From: Candidatus Zhuqueibacterota bacterium
GTDB lineage: Bacteria; Zhuqueibacterota; Zhuqueibacteria; Zhuqueibacterales; Geothermadaptataceae
Length of the DNA: 64,000 nucleotides
Direction: 5' to 3'
NCBI GenBank assembly: GCA_030950365.1
Contig: JAUZRQ010000005.1
Coordinates: forward strand, 22,472-86,471
The notes below the pieces were generated by a model. It worked only from the letters and a program-made list of their open reading frames with translations, had not been told where the DNA came from and did no database searches. Below are positions 9,276-17,634 of the stretch, piece after piece. Made by a program: the position numbers and the translations under genes. Within the stretch, counting starts at the first letter, position 1. Each line of letters starts with the position of its first letter.

Positions 9276-10574
9276 TCATCGCCCGACGCACACATATTTG
9301 AAGCCTTTTTCGCGCATCTTCGGCGGTTCGTAAATGTTACGCAGGTCGATTATCACCGGCTGTTTCATCAAGGATTTCAGCTTATCCAGGTCCAGGCTGC
9401 GGAACTGGTTCCACTCGGTAATGAATACCAGTGCATCCACATCTTTTGCCGCATCGTAGGTGTCCTTGACATACTCAATGTCTGGAAGTACATTTTTGGC
9501 CTCGTCCATGGCCACCGGATCGAACGCTTTCACATGCGCGCCGTTTTTCTGCAGTCCTTTGATGATATCGATGGCCGGCGCTTCACGCATATCGTCGGTA
9601 TTCGGCTTGAACGATAGCCCTAGCACGCCGATGGTCTTTCCTTTCAGATCACCAATGGCGCTTTTGATTTTCTTCAGCATCAACTGCCGCTGCTCGTCGT
9701 TCACGCGCACCGCCGCATCGACGATTTTGAATTTGTAGTCGAATTGTTTGCCGATGGCCAATAGCGCCTTGGTATCTTTCGGGAAGCAGGAGCCGCCGTA
9801 GCCCGGTCCTGCATGCAGGAACTTCTTGCCGATGCGATTATCGAGGCCCATGCCTTTGGCCACATCGTGCACATCAGCGCCAACGCGTTCGCAAATGCGA
9901 GCGATTTCATTGATGAAGGAGATTTTCACGGCCAGAAACGCATTGGCCGCATATTTGATCAGCTCGGCGCTTTCCAGATTGGTGAGTACGATGGGGGTTT
10001 CGATGAGATACAACGGTGAATACAGATCTTTCATGATCGCCATGGCTTCGCTGTCTTCAGTGCCGATCACCACGCGGTCCGGGCGCATAAAATCTTCAAT
10101 GGCCGATCCCTCGCGCAGAAATTCGGGATTGGATGCCACGCTGAAATGAATGGGGCGCGTCAGATTTTCCTGAATGATTTTTTTGATGTGCTTGGCGGCT
10201 CCCACCGGCACCGTGCTCTTGTTGACGATGACCTTGTAGCCGTTCATATATTTGGCGATGTCCTTGGCCACCGCTTCCACATAGCGCATATCGGCGGAGC
10301 CGTCTTCTTTCGGGGGCGTGCCCACGGCGATAAAAATCACCAGCGCATCTTCCACAGCAGCTTTCAGGTCGGTGGTGAACTTCAATCGCCCCTCTTTCAC
10401 GTTCTTCGCCACCAGCACATCCAGTCCGGGCTCATAAATCGGGATGATGCCCTTCTTTAGTTTGCTGATCTTCTCTTCATCGATGTCCACACAGGTCACG
10501 TAATTTCCAAAATCGGCGAAACAGGTGCCCGTCACCAGACCGACGTATCCTGTACCAATCATACAAATATTCAT
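9276..10574 (-). CDS. ugd: UDP-glucose 6-dehydrogenase
   Basis: An NAD-dependent dehydrogenase of 432 residues that oxidises UDP-glucose to UDP-glucuronate. The Rossmann motif GTGYVGLVTG is at the N-terminus, followed by IFIAVGTPP, the central-helix segment SNPEFLREG, the KYAANAFLAVKISF region and the catalytic cysteine in GGSCFPKD. The C-terminal domain keeps GLSFKPNTDD(M)RE. The length and motifs fit the bacterial TuaD/Ugd type rather than GDP-mannose dehydrogenase, though the two are close. A strong ribosome-binding site (GGAGGACGAGA) precedes the ATG. It supplies uronic acid for the polymer together with the nearby epimerase. Confidence 0.94.
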   Translation of the reverse strand: MNICMIGTGYVGLVTGTCFADFGNYVTCVDIDEEKISKLKKGIIPIYEPGLDVLVAKNVKEGRLKFTTDLKAAVEDALVIFIAVGTPPKEDGSADMRYVEAVAKDIAKYMNGYKVIVNKSTVPVGAAKHIKKIIQENLTRPIHFSVASNPEFLREGSAIEDFMRPDRVVIGTEDSEAMAIMKDLYSPLYLIETPIVLTNLESAELIKYAANAFLAVKISFINEIARICERVGADVHDVAKGMGLDNRIGKKFLHAGPGYGGSCFPKDTKALLAIGKQFDYKFKIVDAAVRVNDEQRQLMLKKIKSAIGDLKGKTIGVLGLSFKPNTDDMREAPAIDIIKGLQKNGAHVKAFDPVAMDEAKNVLPDIEYVKDTYDAAKDVDALVFITEWNQFRSLDLDKLKSLMKQPVIIDLRNIYEPPKMREKGFKYVCVGR

Positions 10575-10719
10575 TCTCGTCCTCCAGTTCTAAGATGATG
10601 CAACTCAAACATGGATCACTCGCCCCAAATCCATTCCAGGGCGTGGGCCAGGTGCCAAATCGAACTCCACAGCTTCTGTCTGCTGCGATGGATTTTCGGA
10701 GCCGAAGCATGGATAGAAT

Positions 10720-10754
10720 CCGGTCGATTTCGATCATAGTTAAATATCGACCGG
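10720..10754 (-). other. Hairpin just after the initiating transferase gene
   Basis: A perfect nine-base inverted repeat (CCGGTCGAT / ATCGACCGG) with a 17-base loop begins two bases after the stop codon of the upstream gene. No U-tract follows, so it is not a standard intrinsic terminator. It could stabilise or partly attenuate the operon transcript. Confidence 0.4.
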
Positions 10755-10755
10755 C

Positions 10756-12213
10756 TCAACTTGCTCCATAACCGGTGAGAACAACAAAAAACGTTTTGAA
10801 AATAATTTTAATATCCAGCCAGAGGGACCAGTTGTCGATGTATTCGAGGTCCATTTCCATCCATTTTTCGAACTTGATTTTGTTGCGGCCGCTCACCTGC
10901 CAAATGCAGGTCAATCCGGGTTTCAGCGACAGCCGCCGCCGTTGCCAGAGCTGGTACAGTTCTACTTCCACCGGTAACGGTGGGCGCGGCCCGACAATAC
11001 TCATATCTCCTTTGAGCACGTTGAATAACTGTGGCAATTCGTCGATGCTGAATTTACGTAAAATTCGGCCCAGCGGGGTGATGCGCGGATCGCGCTGCAT
11101 CTTAAACACCGGACCATCCATCTCGTTCATCTTTTCCAGTTCACGCTTTTTCATCTCTGCGCCCACCACCATGGTGCGGAATTTGTACAGGGTGAAATGT
11201 CGGCCGTTCAATCCGCAGCGCACCTGCTTGAACAACACCGGACCATTGGAGGTGAGCTTGATCAAAATCGCCACGATCAACATCAGCGGCGACAACAGAA
11301 TCAGCAGAGACAACGATAGCGCAATGTCCATTAGCCGTTTAACGAACAGCTGCCACTCGCGCGCGTGGAATGTCTCGAATTCGAGCAACGGGAAGCCGCC
11401 AAAATCGGTCTGCCGTACCTTGGCGATGCGCAGGTTATATAGATCCATGGAGATGCTGGTAGCGATGCCTTCGCGCTCACAGGCCAGAATGGCCTCATCG
11501 ATGCGATTGAGCCACAACCGCGGCACCACAAAAATCACTCGGTCGATCACCTTACGGTGAATGATGAACGGGATATCCTGAATGCGGCCGAGCACGCGGT
11601 AGCCTTCAATTTCCTTGCCGAACATCCCGTGGTCGTCATCGATCAGGCCAATAATATTGAGTCCCCAGTTTGAGTGTTTCTTCACCGTCCGGATGAATTG
11701 TCGGGCGCGCTTGCCCGTACCCACAATCAGCAGGTTGATCTGATTATAACCGAGCTTGTGCATGTAATCGAGGATGTAGCTCAAAAGCACCTTTTCAATG
11801 ATCAGGAAAATCGCCGTGATGACGATATACGTACCGATGAACAGACGACTGGTCAGGGTCATTTTGAACAGAAAGATCTCGGTGCCGAGAATGAGCAGGG
11901 AGATTAGCGAGGTCTTAATGATGGTGGCGATCATGGTCAGGAACCGGCGTGTGCGGATATCCTGATACATTCCCTGCATCGACAGCACCAACACATAGGC
12001 GGGAATGTAGATCACCCAAAGCACCGCCGTGTTCTGAAAAAAGTGCATGAAACCTTCCAGGTCCTGCGACACAGCAAAGGCCATCTCACCCAGTTCGAAA
12101 AGATCCCGAATGTAAAAACTGACAAAGTATGAGACGAAGAAGGCGACTAAAATCACCCCCATGTCAATCAATTTGATGAGACTTTGCAAAAAAGCCTCTT
12201 TTTCCCTGACCAT
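10756..12213 (-). CDS. Undecaprenyl-phosphate sugar phosphotransferase (WcaJ/WbaP-like)
   Basis: A polyisoprenyl-phosphate hexose-1-phosphate transferase of 485 residues that starts repeat-unit synthesis. The N-terminal third has four to five hydrophobic membrane helices. A CoA-binding-like nucleotide fold (IVGTGKRARQFI near residue 165) follows. The catalytic domain has LFKQVRCGLNGRHFTLYKFRTM, then DELPQLFNVLKGDMSIVGPRPP and WQVSGRN. This three-part layout is typical of the family. It is flanked by the epimerase gene upstream (57 bases) and ugd downstream. It acts at the inner-membrane cytoplasmic face; the sugar, commonly glucose or galactose, is not determinable. Confidence 0.94.
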   Translation of the reverse strand: MVREKEAFLQSLIKLIDMGVILVAFFVSYFVSFYIRDLFELGEMAFAVSQDLEGFMHFFQNTAVLWVIYIPAYVLVLSMQGMYQDIRTRRFLTMIATIIKTSLISLLILGTEIFLFKMTLTSRLFIGTYIVITAIFLIIEKVLLSYILDYMHKLGYNQINLLIVGTGKRARQFIRTVKKHSNWGLNIIGLIDDDHGMFGKEIEGYRVLGRIQDIPFIIHRKVIDRVIFVVPRLWLNRIDEAILACEREGIATSISMDLYNLRIAKVRQTDFGGFPLLEFETFHAREWQLFVKRLMDIALSLSLLILLSPLMLIVAILIKLTSNGPVLFKQVRCGLNGRHFTLYKFRTMVVGAEMKKRELEKMNEMDGPVFKMQRDPRITPLGRILRKFSIDELPQLFNVLKGDMSIVGPRPPLPVEVELYQLWQRRRLSLKPGLTCIWQVSGRNKIKFEKWMEMDLEYIDNWSLWLDIKIIFKTFFVVLTGYGAS

Positions 12214-12270
12214 GTTTGCCTCTTGTCCCTGCTATAGTCGAACATTTCCTAAAAATATCGGCAACACCGA

Positions 12271-13233
12271 TCACACCTGCGAACACACATAGGTAGCCTT
12301 GAACCATTTCACAAACTCGCGCACGCCATCGGCCACATCCACCTGCGGGTCGTAGCCTAGCTCCAATTTTGCGCGCGAAATGTCGGCGTAGGTCGTCTGA
12401 ACATCTCCCGGCTGCATCGGTAATTGGCGAATCTCCGCCTTTTTGCCGTAAGCCTCCTCGATGAGCTGAATCAGATCGCGCAACCGGATGGTGCGGGACT
12501 CGCCAAGATTGTATATGTGATATCCCTCACAATGCAGAAGACTTTTGTAAACCCCATCCAAAATGTCGGTAATATAGGTGTAATCGCGCTGAGTGCTGCC
12601 ATCTCCGTACATGGGGATTGGCTCGCCTCTGGCGATCAGTGCCGTGAATTTATGAATAGCCATATCCGGCCGCTGCCGCGGACCATACACGGTGAAAAAC
12701 CGCAAACAGGTGATATCCAGATCATACAGGTGATGGTACGTGTAAGCGATCAATTCACAAGCTTTTTTGGTAGCCGCATACGGTGAAATCGGGTGATCGA
12801 CCGGATCGCTCTCAGAGAATGGCACTTTTTTATTGTTGCCATACACCGAAGACGATGAGGCTACCACGATTTTCTTCACGCCGTGTTTTTGCGCCTGCTC
12901 TAAAATTTCGATGGTACCCTGCACATTCACGCGTTCGTAAAGCTTTGGCTGTCGCAGCGAGGGCCGCACACCGGCGCGTGCAGCCAGGTGCACCACCGCA
13001 TCAAAATGATGCTGTGCAAACAGCCGCTCCAGCAGTTCCGCATCGAGAATGTCGCCTTCCACCAGTTCGGCGTCCTTCCGCCGGGCAAAGGACTCCACGT
13101 TTCGACGCTTGATCTCCGGATCGTAATAATCGTTGAAATTATCCAGCGCCACCACTTTGTGCTCGCGATCGAGCAAATACTCGCAAAAGTGCGATCCGAT
13201 AAACCCGGCACCGCCTGTGACCAGTACTTTCAT
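12271..13233 (-). CDS. NAD-dependent epimerase, UDP-glucuronate 4-epimerase-like
   Basis: A 320-residue extended SDR. It has the GGAGFIGSHF nucleotide motif, DNFNDYYDPEIKRRNV (a signature shared with CapI/LspL-type UDP-glucuronate 4-epimerases), the SSSSVYG serine strand and YAATK as the catalytic Tyr-Lys. With Ugd in the same operon, conversion of UDP-GlcA to UDP-GalA is the simplest reading. The start is placed at the ATG at 13233; a GTG four codons upstream (13245) with a nearby GAGAGG site is a close alternative. It lies 15 bases after the tyrosine-kinase gene. Confidence 0.9.
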   Translation of the reverse strand: MKVLVTGGAGFIGSHFCEYLLDREHKVVALDNFNDYYDPEIKRRNVESFARRKDAELVEGDILDAELLERLFAQHHFDAVVHLAARAGVRPSLRQPKLYERVNVQGTIEILEQAQKHGVKKIVVASSSSVYGNNKKVPFSESDPVDHPISPYAATKKACELIAYTYHHLYDLDITCLRFFTVYGPRQRPDMAIHKFTALIARGEPIPMYGDGSTQRDYTYITDILDGVYKSLLHCEGYHIYNLGESRTIRLRDLIQLIEEAYGKKAEIRQLPMQPGDVQTTYADISRAKLELGYDPQVDVADGVREFVKWFKATYVCSQV

Positions 13234-13248
13234 CCTGAAATCCACCTC

Positions 13249-15588
13249 TCAATAATGGTAATAGCTGTATCCCTCATGCGCCAGATCTGGGGTGGTGCCG
13301 TTCAGCACCACGCCGATCACCTTTGCCGGTACGTGTTCGTAAAGTTCCAGTTTTTGTTTAGCCGTATCCCGATTGGTTTTGCCTGCGCGCACCACGATGA
13401 TGGTGGCGTCCACCTGCGTACCGATGACCACCGCATCGGTGGCCGCATTGAGCGGCGGCGTGTCGAAAATGACGATGTCGAACCGGCGCCGCACTTCATC
13501 CAAAAACCGCTTCATCTGGTGCGAGCCCAGTAGCTCCGACGGATTTGGAATCAGCGATCCGCAGCTCAACAAAGATAGATTGGGAATATGCGTCTCGTTG
13601 ACCAACTCCGCAATCGGGATGCTGCTGGTAAGATAGTTGCTGAATCCCGGCTCTTTGGGCACACCGAAGGTATTATGCAGCACACCGCGCCGAAGATCGG
13701 TATCCACTAGCAATGTATTGCTCTTTTGCTGCGCGAAGGTAATCGCCAGGTTCGCCGAAGTGAACGACTTGCCGTCGCCCGGTTCCATGCTGGTGATCAC
13801 CAGCGTCTGAATACGGCCGACATTTTTGGAAAACATGATGCTGGTGCGCAACGAGCGATAGGCTTCGCCGATGGGCGTCGGCGAATAGTCATGCGTCACC
13901 AGTTGCTGGTCGATCATCTTTAATTTTTCGCTATCCTGGAAATCGAACACGTCTTCGAAATCCACGCGCGGAATGGTGCCCAGCACATTCAGTCGCAGGT
14001 GCTTTTTGATATCGTGCGGCGTCTTGATCGATTTGTTTAGTGCCTCAGTCAGCAACACTAAGCCGAGCCCGAACATCAGCGCACCGATCACCCCGGCAAT
14101 GGCCTTGATCTTCTTGTTGCTGTTCACCGGCCGGTCGGGCTCGATTGCCGGATCGAGAATTTTGATCTCTTCAGTTTCGGCCACGGCGGAAAGCTGCGCC
14201 TGCTGATACTTGGCGAGGGTTTCCTGATAAATTGCCACCAGTTTTTCGTTTTTGCGCGTCAGCTCGGCGTATTCCATCTGCTTGCCCGGTAGCCGCGCCA
14301 ATTTCGCTTCCAACGAACGAATTTTATTATTAAGCTTGCGAATCTCCTGGTCGATCTTGCGGATTTCACCCTCGGCGGTCTGATAAATCTCCTGGTGCAG
14401 CGCATCTAGCTCGGCGGCCAGCTTCAACGCTTCAGGGTTCACCGTGGACAGGCTGGCGGCTTTTTCATAGCGTGCGTCCAGGTCTTCCAGCCGCGATTTC
14501 AGCACCAGCATCTTGGGGTTGTCTTTGAACCATTCCAGCCGGACGAAATCCTTAAAGAACAGCCGCTTTTCTAGGGAGAGTTGCTGTTCGTCTTCGGCGC
14601 CCGTACCGCTGAGCAATTTTTGTGCTTCATCCAGAAGCAGTCGGATGGTCTTTTTTTCTTCTTCCAAAGTTTCCTTTTTCTGCTCGGCATTGGCCAGATC
14701 AGTGTTTTGCCGCGTAGCCGCCGCATCCAGATCCACGGCGTTGCGGCGACGAAAATCCGCCAACTCACGGTTGGAAATCGCAAGCTCCTTTTCGGCCTGT
14801 TCGAGCTGGGCTTTCAAAATTTGCAATTGCGCCCGGGTCTTCTCGCCTTTCAGAGAAATGCTCTCGCGCACGTAAATTTCCGCCAGACGATTGGTCATTA
14901 GCGCAGCCAAAAACGGATCGGTATCCTGGAGCTTTATGGTCATCAATGTGCCGGGGGGCTGGTAATCCACCCGGATGCGCTGCTGGAAATCCTTCACGGT
15001 CTTGCGGAAATCCTTGATATGAAAACGCACCTCCTCCGGTAAGGCCTGGTCATCGGCCGCCAGTAAAAACTCGAAACCATTCACACGTACGGTGTCTTTC
15101 TGCGCTTCGGCGATCTTCCCGGCATACACCTTTTCTCGCTTCTTACCTTCGTCATCGAGAAGGCGATACAGTATGAAGTCGTCCTCGGTGAAACGGATGA
15201 CGTATGTGCCTAGCACGGGCCGTCGGCTGGCCGAAAAATGCCGGAAAATTTCTTTCCGGCTCAAGGGGACATCTTCTTCCAGCGGATCCATTTCCATCAC
15301 CAGGCCAAGCTCCTGCACCACCTTCTCGGCGAACGTACGGCTGGTCAGCTTTTGAATACGTGACTCCAGAAGCCCCCAGTCCACGCCCTCATAGCTCTTG
15401 AACTGGATGACCGCCTGCGCCTCATAAATGGGTTTCTCGTTTTTCACATACATGAGCCACGGCCCGGCGATCAGCACGGTAATCCCCATCCACAGCCACC
15501 ATTTCTTAACGATGGCGTTGATGTACCGTTTTATATCGATGGAACTCTCGGTTTGCTGCGGTTCCTCTTCAAAATAAAAGTCGTCCAT
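13249..15588 (-). CDS. Polysaccharide co-polymerase / tyrosine autokinase (Wzc-like)
   Basis: A 779-residue inner-membrane BY-kinase that controls chain length and export. A Wzz domain with a first membrane helix lies near residues 33-50, then a long periplasmic coiled-coil-rich stretch (about 220-440), and a second helix after the proline-containing PDRPVNSNKK motif. The cytoplasmic kinase has Walker A EPGDGKSF (about 602-609), Walker A' LLVDTDLRR (about 626-634) and Walker B VIFDTPP (about 706-712). The last six residues are Y-S-Y-Y-H-Y, a short autophosphorylation cluster. The Wzc and kinase halves are fused, as in proteobacteria. It follows the export-protein gene. Confidence 0.95.
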   Translation of the reverse strand: MDDFYFEEEPQQTESSIDIKRYINAIVKKWWLWMGITVLIAGPWLMYVKNEKPIYEAQAVIQFKSYEGVDWGLLESRIQKLTSRTFAEKVVQELGLVMEMDPLEEDVPLSRKEIFRHFSASRRPVLGTYVIRFTEDDFILYRLLDDEGKKREKVYAGKIAEAQKDTVRVNGFEFLLAADDQALPEEVRFHIKDFRKTVKDFQQRIRVDYQPPGTLMTIKLQDTDPFLAALMTNRLAEIYVRESISLKGEKTRAQLQILKAQLEQAEKELAISNRELADFRRRNAVDLDAAATRQNTDLANAEQKKETLEEEKKTIRLLLDEAQKLLSGTGAEDEQQLSLEKRLFFKDFVRLEWFKDNPKMLVLKSRLEDLDARYEKAASLSTVNPEALKLAAELDALHQEIYQTAEGEIRKIDQEIRKLNNKIRSLEAKLARLPGKQMEYAELTRKNEKLVAIYQETLAKYQQAQLSAVAETEEIKILDPAIEPDRPVNSNKKIKAIAGVIGALMFGLGLVLLTEALNKSIKTPHDIKKHLRLNVLGTIPRVDFEDVFDFQDSEKLKMIDQQLVTHDYSPTPIGEAYRSLRTSIMFSKNVGRIQTLVITSMEPGDGKSFTSANLAITFAQQKSNTLLVDTDLRRGVLHNTFGVPKEPGFSNYLTSSIPIAELVNETHIPNLSLLSCGSLIPNPSELLGSHQMKRFLDEVRRRFDIVIFDTPPLNAATDAVVIGTQVDATIIVVRAGKTNRDTAKQKLELYEHVPAKVIGVVLNGTTPDLAHEGYSYYHY

Positions 15589-15685
15589 GGCGAATCGTAC
15601 TCCATCAATAATCTGGTGGAATCGAATTGTGCAGGACCCGCCTCAGGTCCCACTTAGAAATCGACTGTGGCCCCAAATTCTGGAA

Positions 15686-16387
15686 TTACTGCTGCGCCCG
15701 CTGGATTTGTAAATACAACACGGCCAGCGAGATTAGAAAACCGCCATAGTCTAGAATATCCCGAAACGTGAAGCCACGGTATGGAGGAATGACAAGCTGG
15801 TCGCCCGATTTCACTCCAATTTCCTTCAGCGTATAGGCTTTCTCATACACTTCGAGCAGATTCTCGGCTACCTTTTTTCCGGATCGGGATAGATAGATTT
15901 TGCGTAAATCGGCATCCGGTTTCGGCCCGCCAGCTTTGTTAATCGCCTGCCAGAGAGAAGCGGTGGTCTCAACCAGGTACGATCCCGGTTGATTCACCGC
16001 TCCCAGGATGGTTAGTCGCATGAGGGGTTTGCATACGAAATAGAGGCCAGAGATAAAACGGCGATAGCGTTCGCTCAGCGTATCTGCCAGAGCTTCCTTG
16101 CTCAGCCCCACAGCGCGCACTTCACCGATCAGAGGCAACAGGATGGTGCCTCGCCGGTCGATGATATAATCATCGCTAATACCCAGGCGATCGATGTTCA
16201 GATTCGATGCGGTGATGCTATTTGGGTCCTGCCATACAATAACACGGACGGCGTCTCCGGGATAAAAATCCCCGCGATACCGTGATTGCCCGAACGCGTC
16301 CGCCATAAAAAACGTTCCGTTTTGAAAGAACAGAGCAAGAATCGATGCAACCATTAGAATTATTTTCTTGTAAATCACCGTCCTCAT
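15686..16387 (-). CDS. Polysaccharide export protein (Wza/SLBB family)
   Basis: A 233-residue periplasmic or outer-membrane export component. An N-terminal hydrophobic signal sequence ends near residue 33 and has no lipobox Cys. The Poly_export domain follows (GDAVRVIVWQDP, then IIDRRGTILLPLIGEV), and then an SLBB domain (ILGAVNQPGSYLVE, with AGGPKPDADL). The C-terminus ends in a predicted membrane helix (about 208-226), unlike classical Wza, which ends in an amphipathic outer-membrane helix. It is shorter than Wza (about 380 residues), with one SLBB domain. It partners with the adjacent Wzc-like kinase to move polymer across the envelope. Confidence 0.9.
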   Translation of the reverse strand: MRTVIYKKIILMVASILALFFQNGTFFMADAFGQSRYRGDFYPGDAVRVIVWQDPNSITASNLNIDRLGISDDYIIDRRGTILLPLIGEVRAVGLSKEALADTLSERYRRFISGLYFVCKPLMRLTILGAVNQPGSYLVETTASLWQAINKAGGPKPDADLRKIYLSRSGKKVAENLLEVYEKAYTLKEIGVKSGDQLVIPPYRGFTFRDILDYGGFLISLAVLYLQIQRAQQ

Positions 16388-16503
16388 GAGTTGTTCCTTT
16401 CGCCAGCTACTCCTGTTTCTGCGTTTGTTTTATCTGCCAACAACCGCACGAGAGGATGCATTTGTCAGCAGCCCTTCCACCGATCCTCGCAACCTTGAAC
16501 GCA

Positions 16504-17220
16504 CTATCGAGATCGATAAAAGCGAAAGCGCTTCTCTTTGGTGTCTAAATTGAGTTTTCGGAGCAATTTATAAATTTTAAAGATACTAACCCGCGTGTTG
16601 CCGAATCGTTCCGTATTCAGCGCCTTTTTGATTTTCCACGCGCCCTGTCTTGGATCATCGATGACGATGGTTTTAATTTTTTCACTTAGCGGCAACAGCT
16701 TTTCTTCCACTTTGGGCTTGGCAAAAGCCGCCCGCCGGAACTTGCTGGCCTGGCCATCGCGCGGCCGCATGGATGGCTTCGGCGGGGCCACAGCCTCGAG
16801 CTGTGCATTGCCATTTTCCGACCGATATGATCGGCTCACACTTTTGGTAATATCCAAACCGATAGAAAGATCAAAATCATCAATCGCCTCCTCGATGCTC
16901 TCGTAGCAATCCAGGATGCGATTGAATTCCAGCATTTCAAAAATTTCATACACTTCCGGCAGCATCTGCACAATTTTCAAATCGCCGCCATTCTCGCGGA
17001 TACCTTTGATCTCCCCAACAAACACCCCCCAGCCGGCCGAGCTTACATAGTGCACCTGGCTCATGTCCACAATGATGTGGTACAGGCCTTCATTCATCAC
17101 TCCGGTAATTTCGTGCAACATATACCCGCAAGTTTGCGTATCGATGTAGCCTTTTACGCGAATGAGCGCAATGTCACGTCTTGCCCCGACCCGGCTTTTG
17201 CTAACCTGAATTCCTTCCAT
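16504..17220 (-). CDS. STAS-domain regulator with a C-terminal HTH-like region
   Basis: First gene of the polysaccharide operon, 238 residues. Residues 1-120 form a STAS domain of the anti-sigma-factor-antagonist type: IALIRVKGYIDTQT, IIVDMSQVHYVSSAGWGVF with the usual phospho-acceptor serine in SSAG, and IFEMLEFNRIL. A charged linker follows. The last 60 residues (from KIKTIVIDDPRQGAWKIKKAL to the C-terminus) look like a helix-turn-helix of the kind seen in IS3-type integrase N-termini, beginning D-P-R-x-G. A STAS-HTH fusion would couple a phosphorylation switch to DNA binding. That function is inference. No kinase or phosphatase partner is present nearby. Confidence 0.85.
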   Translation of the reverse strand: MEGIQVSKSRVGARRDIALIRVKGYIDTQTCGYMLHEITGVMNEGLYHIIVDMSQVHYVSSAGWGVFVGEIKGIRENGGDLKIVQMLPEVYEIFEMLEFNRILDCYESIEEAIDDFDLSIGLDITKSVSRSYRSENGNAQLEAVAPPKPSMRPRDGQASKFRRAAFAKPKVEEKLLPLSEKIKTIVIDDPRQGAWKIKKALNTERFGNTRVSIFKIYKLLRKLNLDTKEKRFRFYRSR

Positions 17221-17257
17221 TGCTTTCTCTTTCCGTTAATTGGCTCAGATAGTGGAA

Positions 17258-17276
17258 TGCCACAAAATTTGTGCCA
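17258..17276 (-). promoter_or_regulatory. Near-palindrome with sigma-54-like spacing upstream of the STAS gene
   Basis: Read on the minus strand this is TGGCACAAATTTTGTGGCA, 38-56 bases before the ATG. It is a 9+1+9 inverted repeat with one mismatched pair. It also contains TTGGCAC-N5-TTGT, one base away from the sigma-54 -24/-12 pattern (the conserved C at -12 is T). It may be an operator or a weak sigma-54 promoter. Confidence 0.35.
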
Positions 17277-17564
17277 ATTCGAAACAAAATATCGTTTATT
17301 CTTGCCCGTTGTTTATTATGTACTTAACATCAAACCAATTTGCAGCACGGAAAACCAAATTGAATACAATTGTGTAATCGGGAAACATTGTTGCTTTCTG
17401 AAACAGATGTGAACGTTTTATTGCAAACAGATGAACGAAATCGCTACAGCCATTCCATGGCCTCAGGTTGGTTGCCTAAGAGAATCGGCCGTCATGATGC
17501 AAAATAGAACAGACCGGTCTCCTACTCGGGAACAGCAGCCATCTTATGCAGCTCTCAACAGCGC
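17277..17564. other. Intergenic region between the STAS gene and the GT5 terminator
   Basis: No gene is supported. The stretch is A+T-rich near the STAS gene, as expected for promoter DNA of the polysaccharide operon. On the minus strand a TTGATG ... TACATAAT arrangement is present around 17310-17345, but the spacing is poor. Confidence 0.4.
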
Positions 17565-17607
17565 AAAAAAAGAAACGCATGGCTTTTGGTGATTCGAAAC
17601 CATGCGC
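17565..17607 (-). terminator. Intrinsic terminator of the GT5/galT operon
   Basis: On the minus strand, a CGCATGG / CCATGCG stem with a loop of about 17 bases is followed by TTTCTTTTTTT. It lies 28 bases after the GT5 stop codon and separates that operon from the polysaccharide operon. Confidence 0.8.
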
Positions 17608-17634
17608 TTTCACGGCTGTGCGGAAAAGCCTGAA

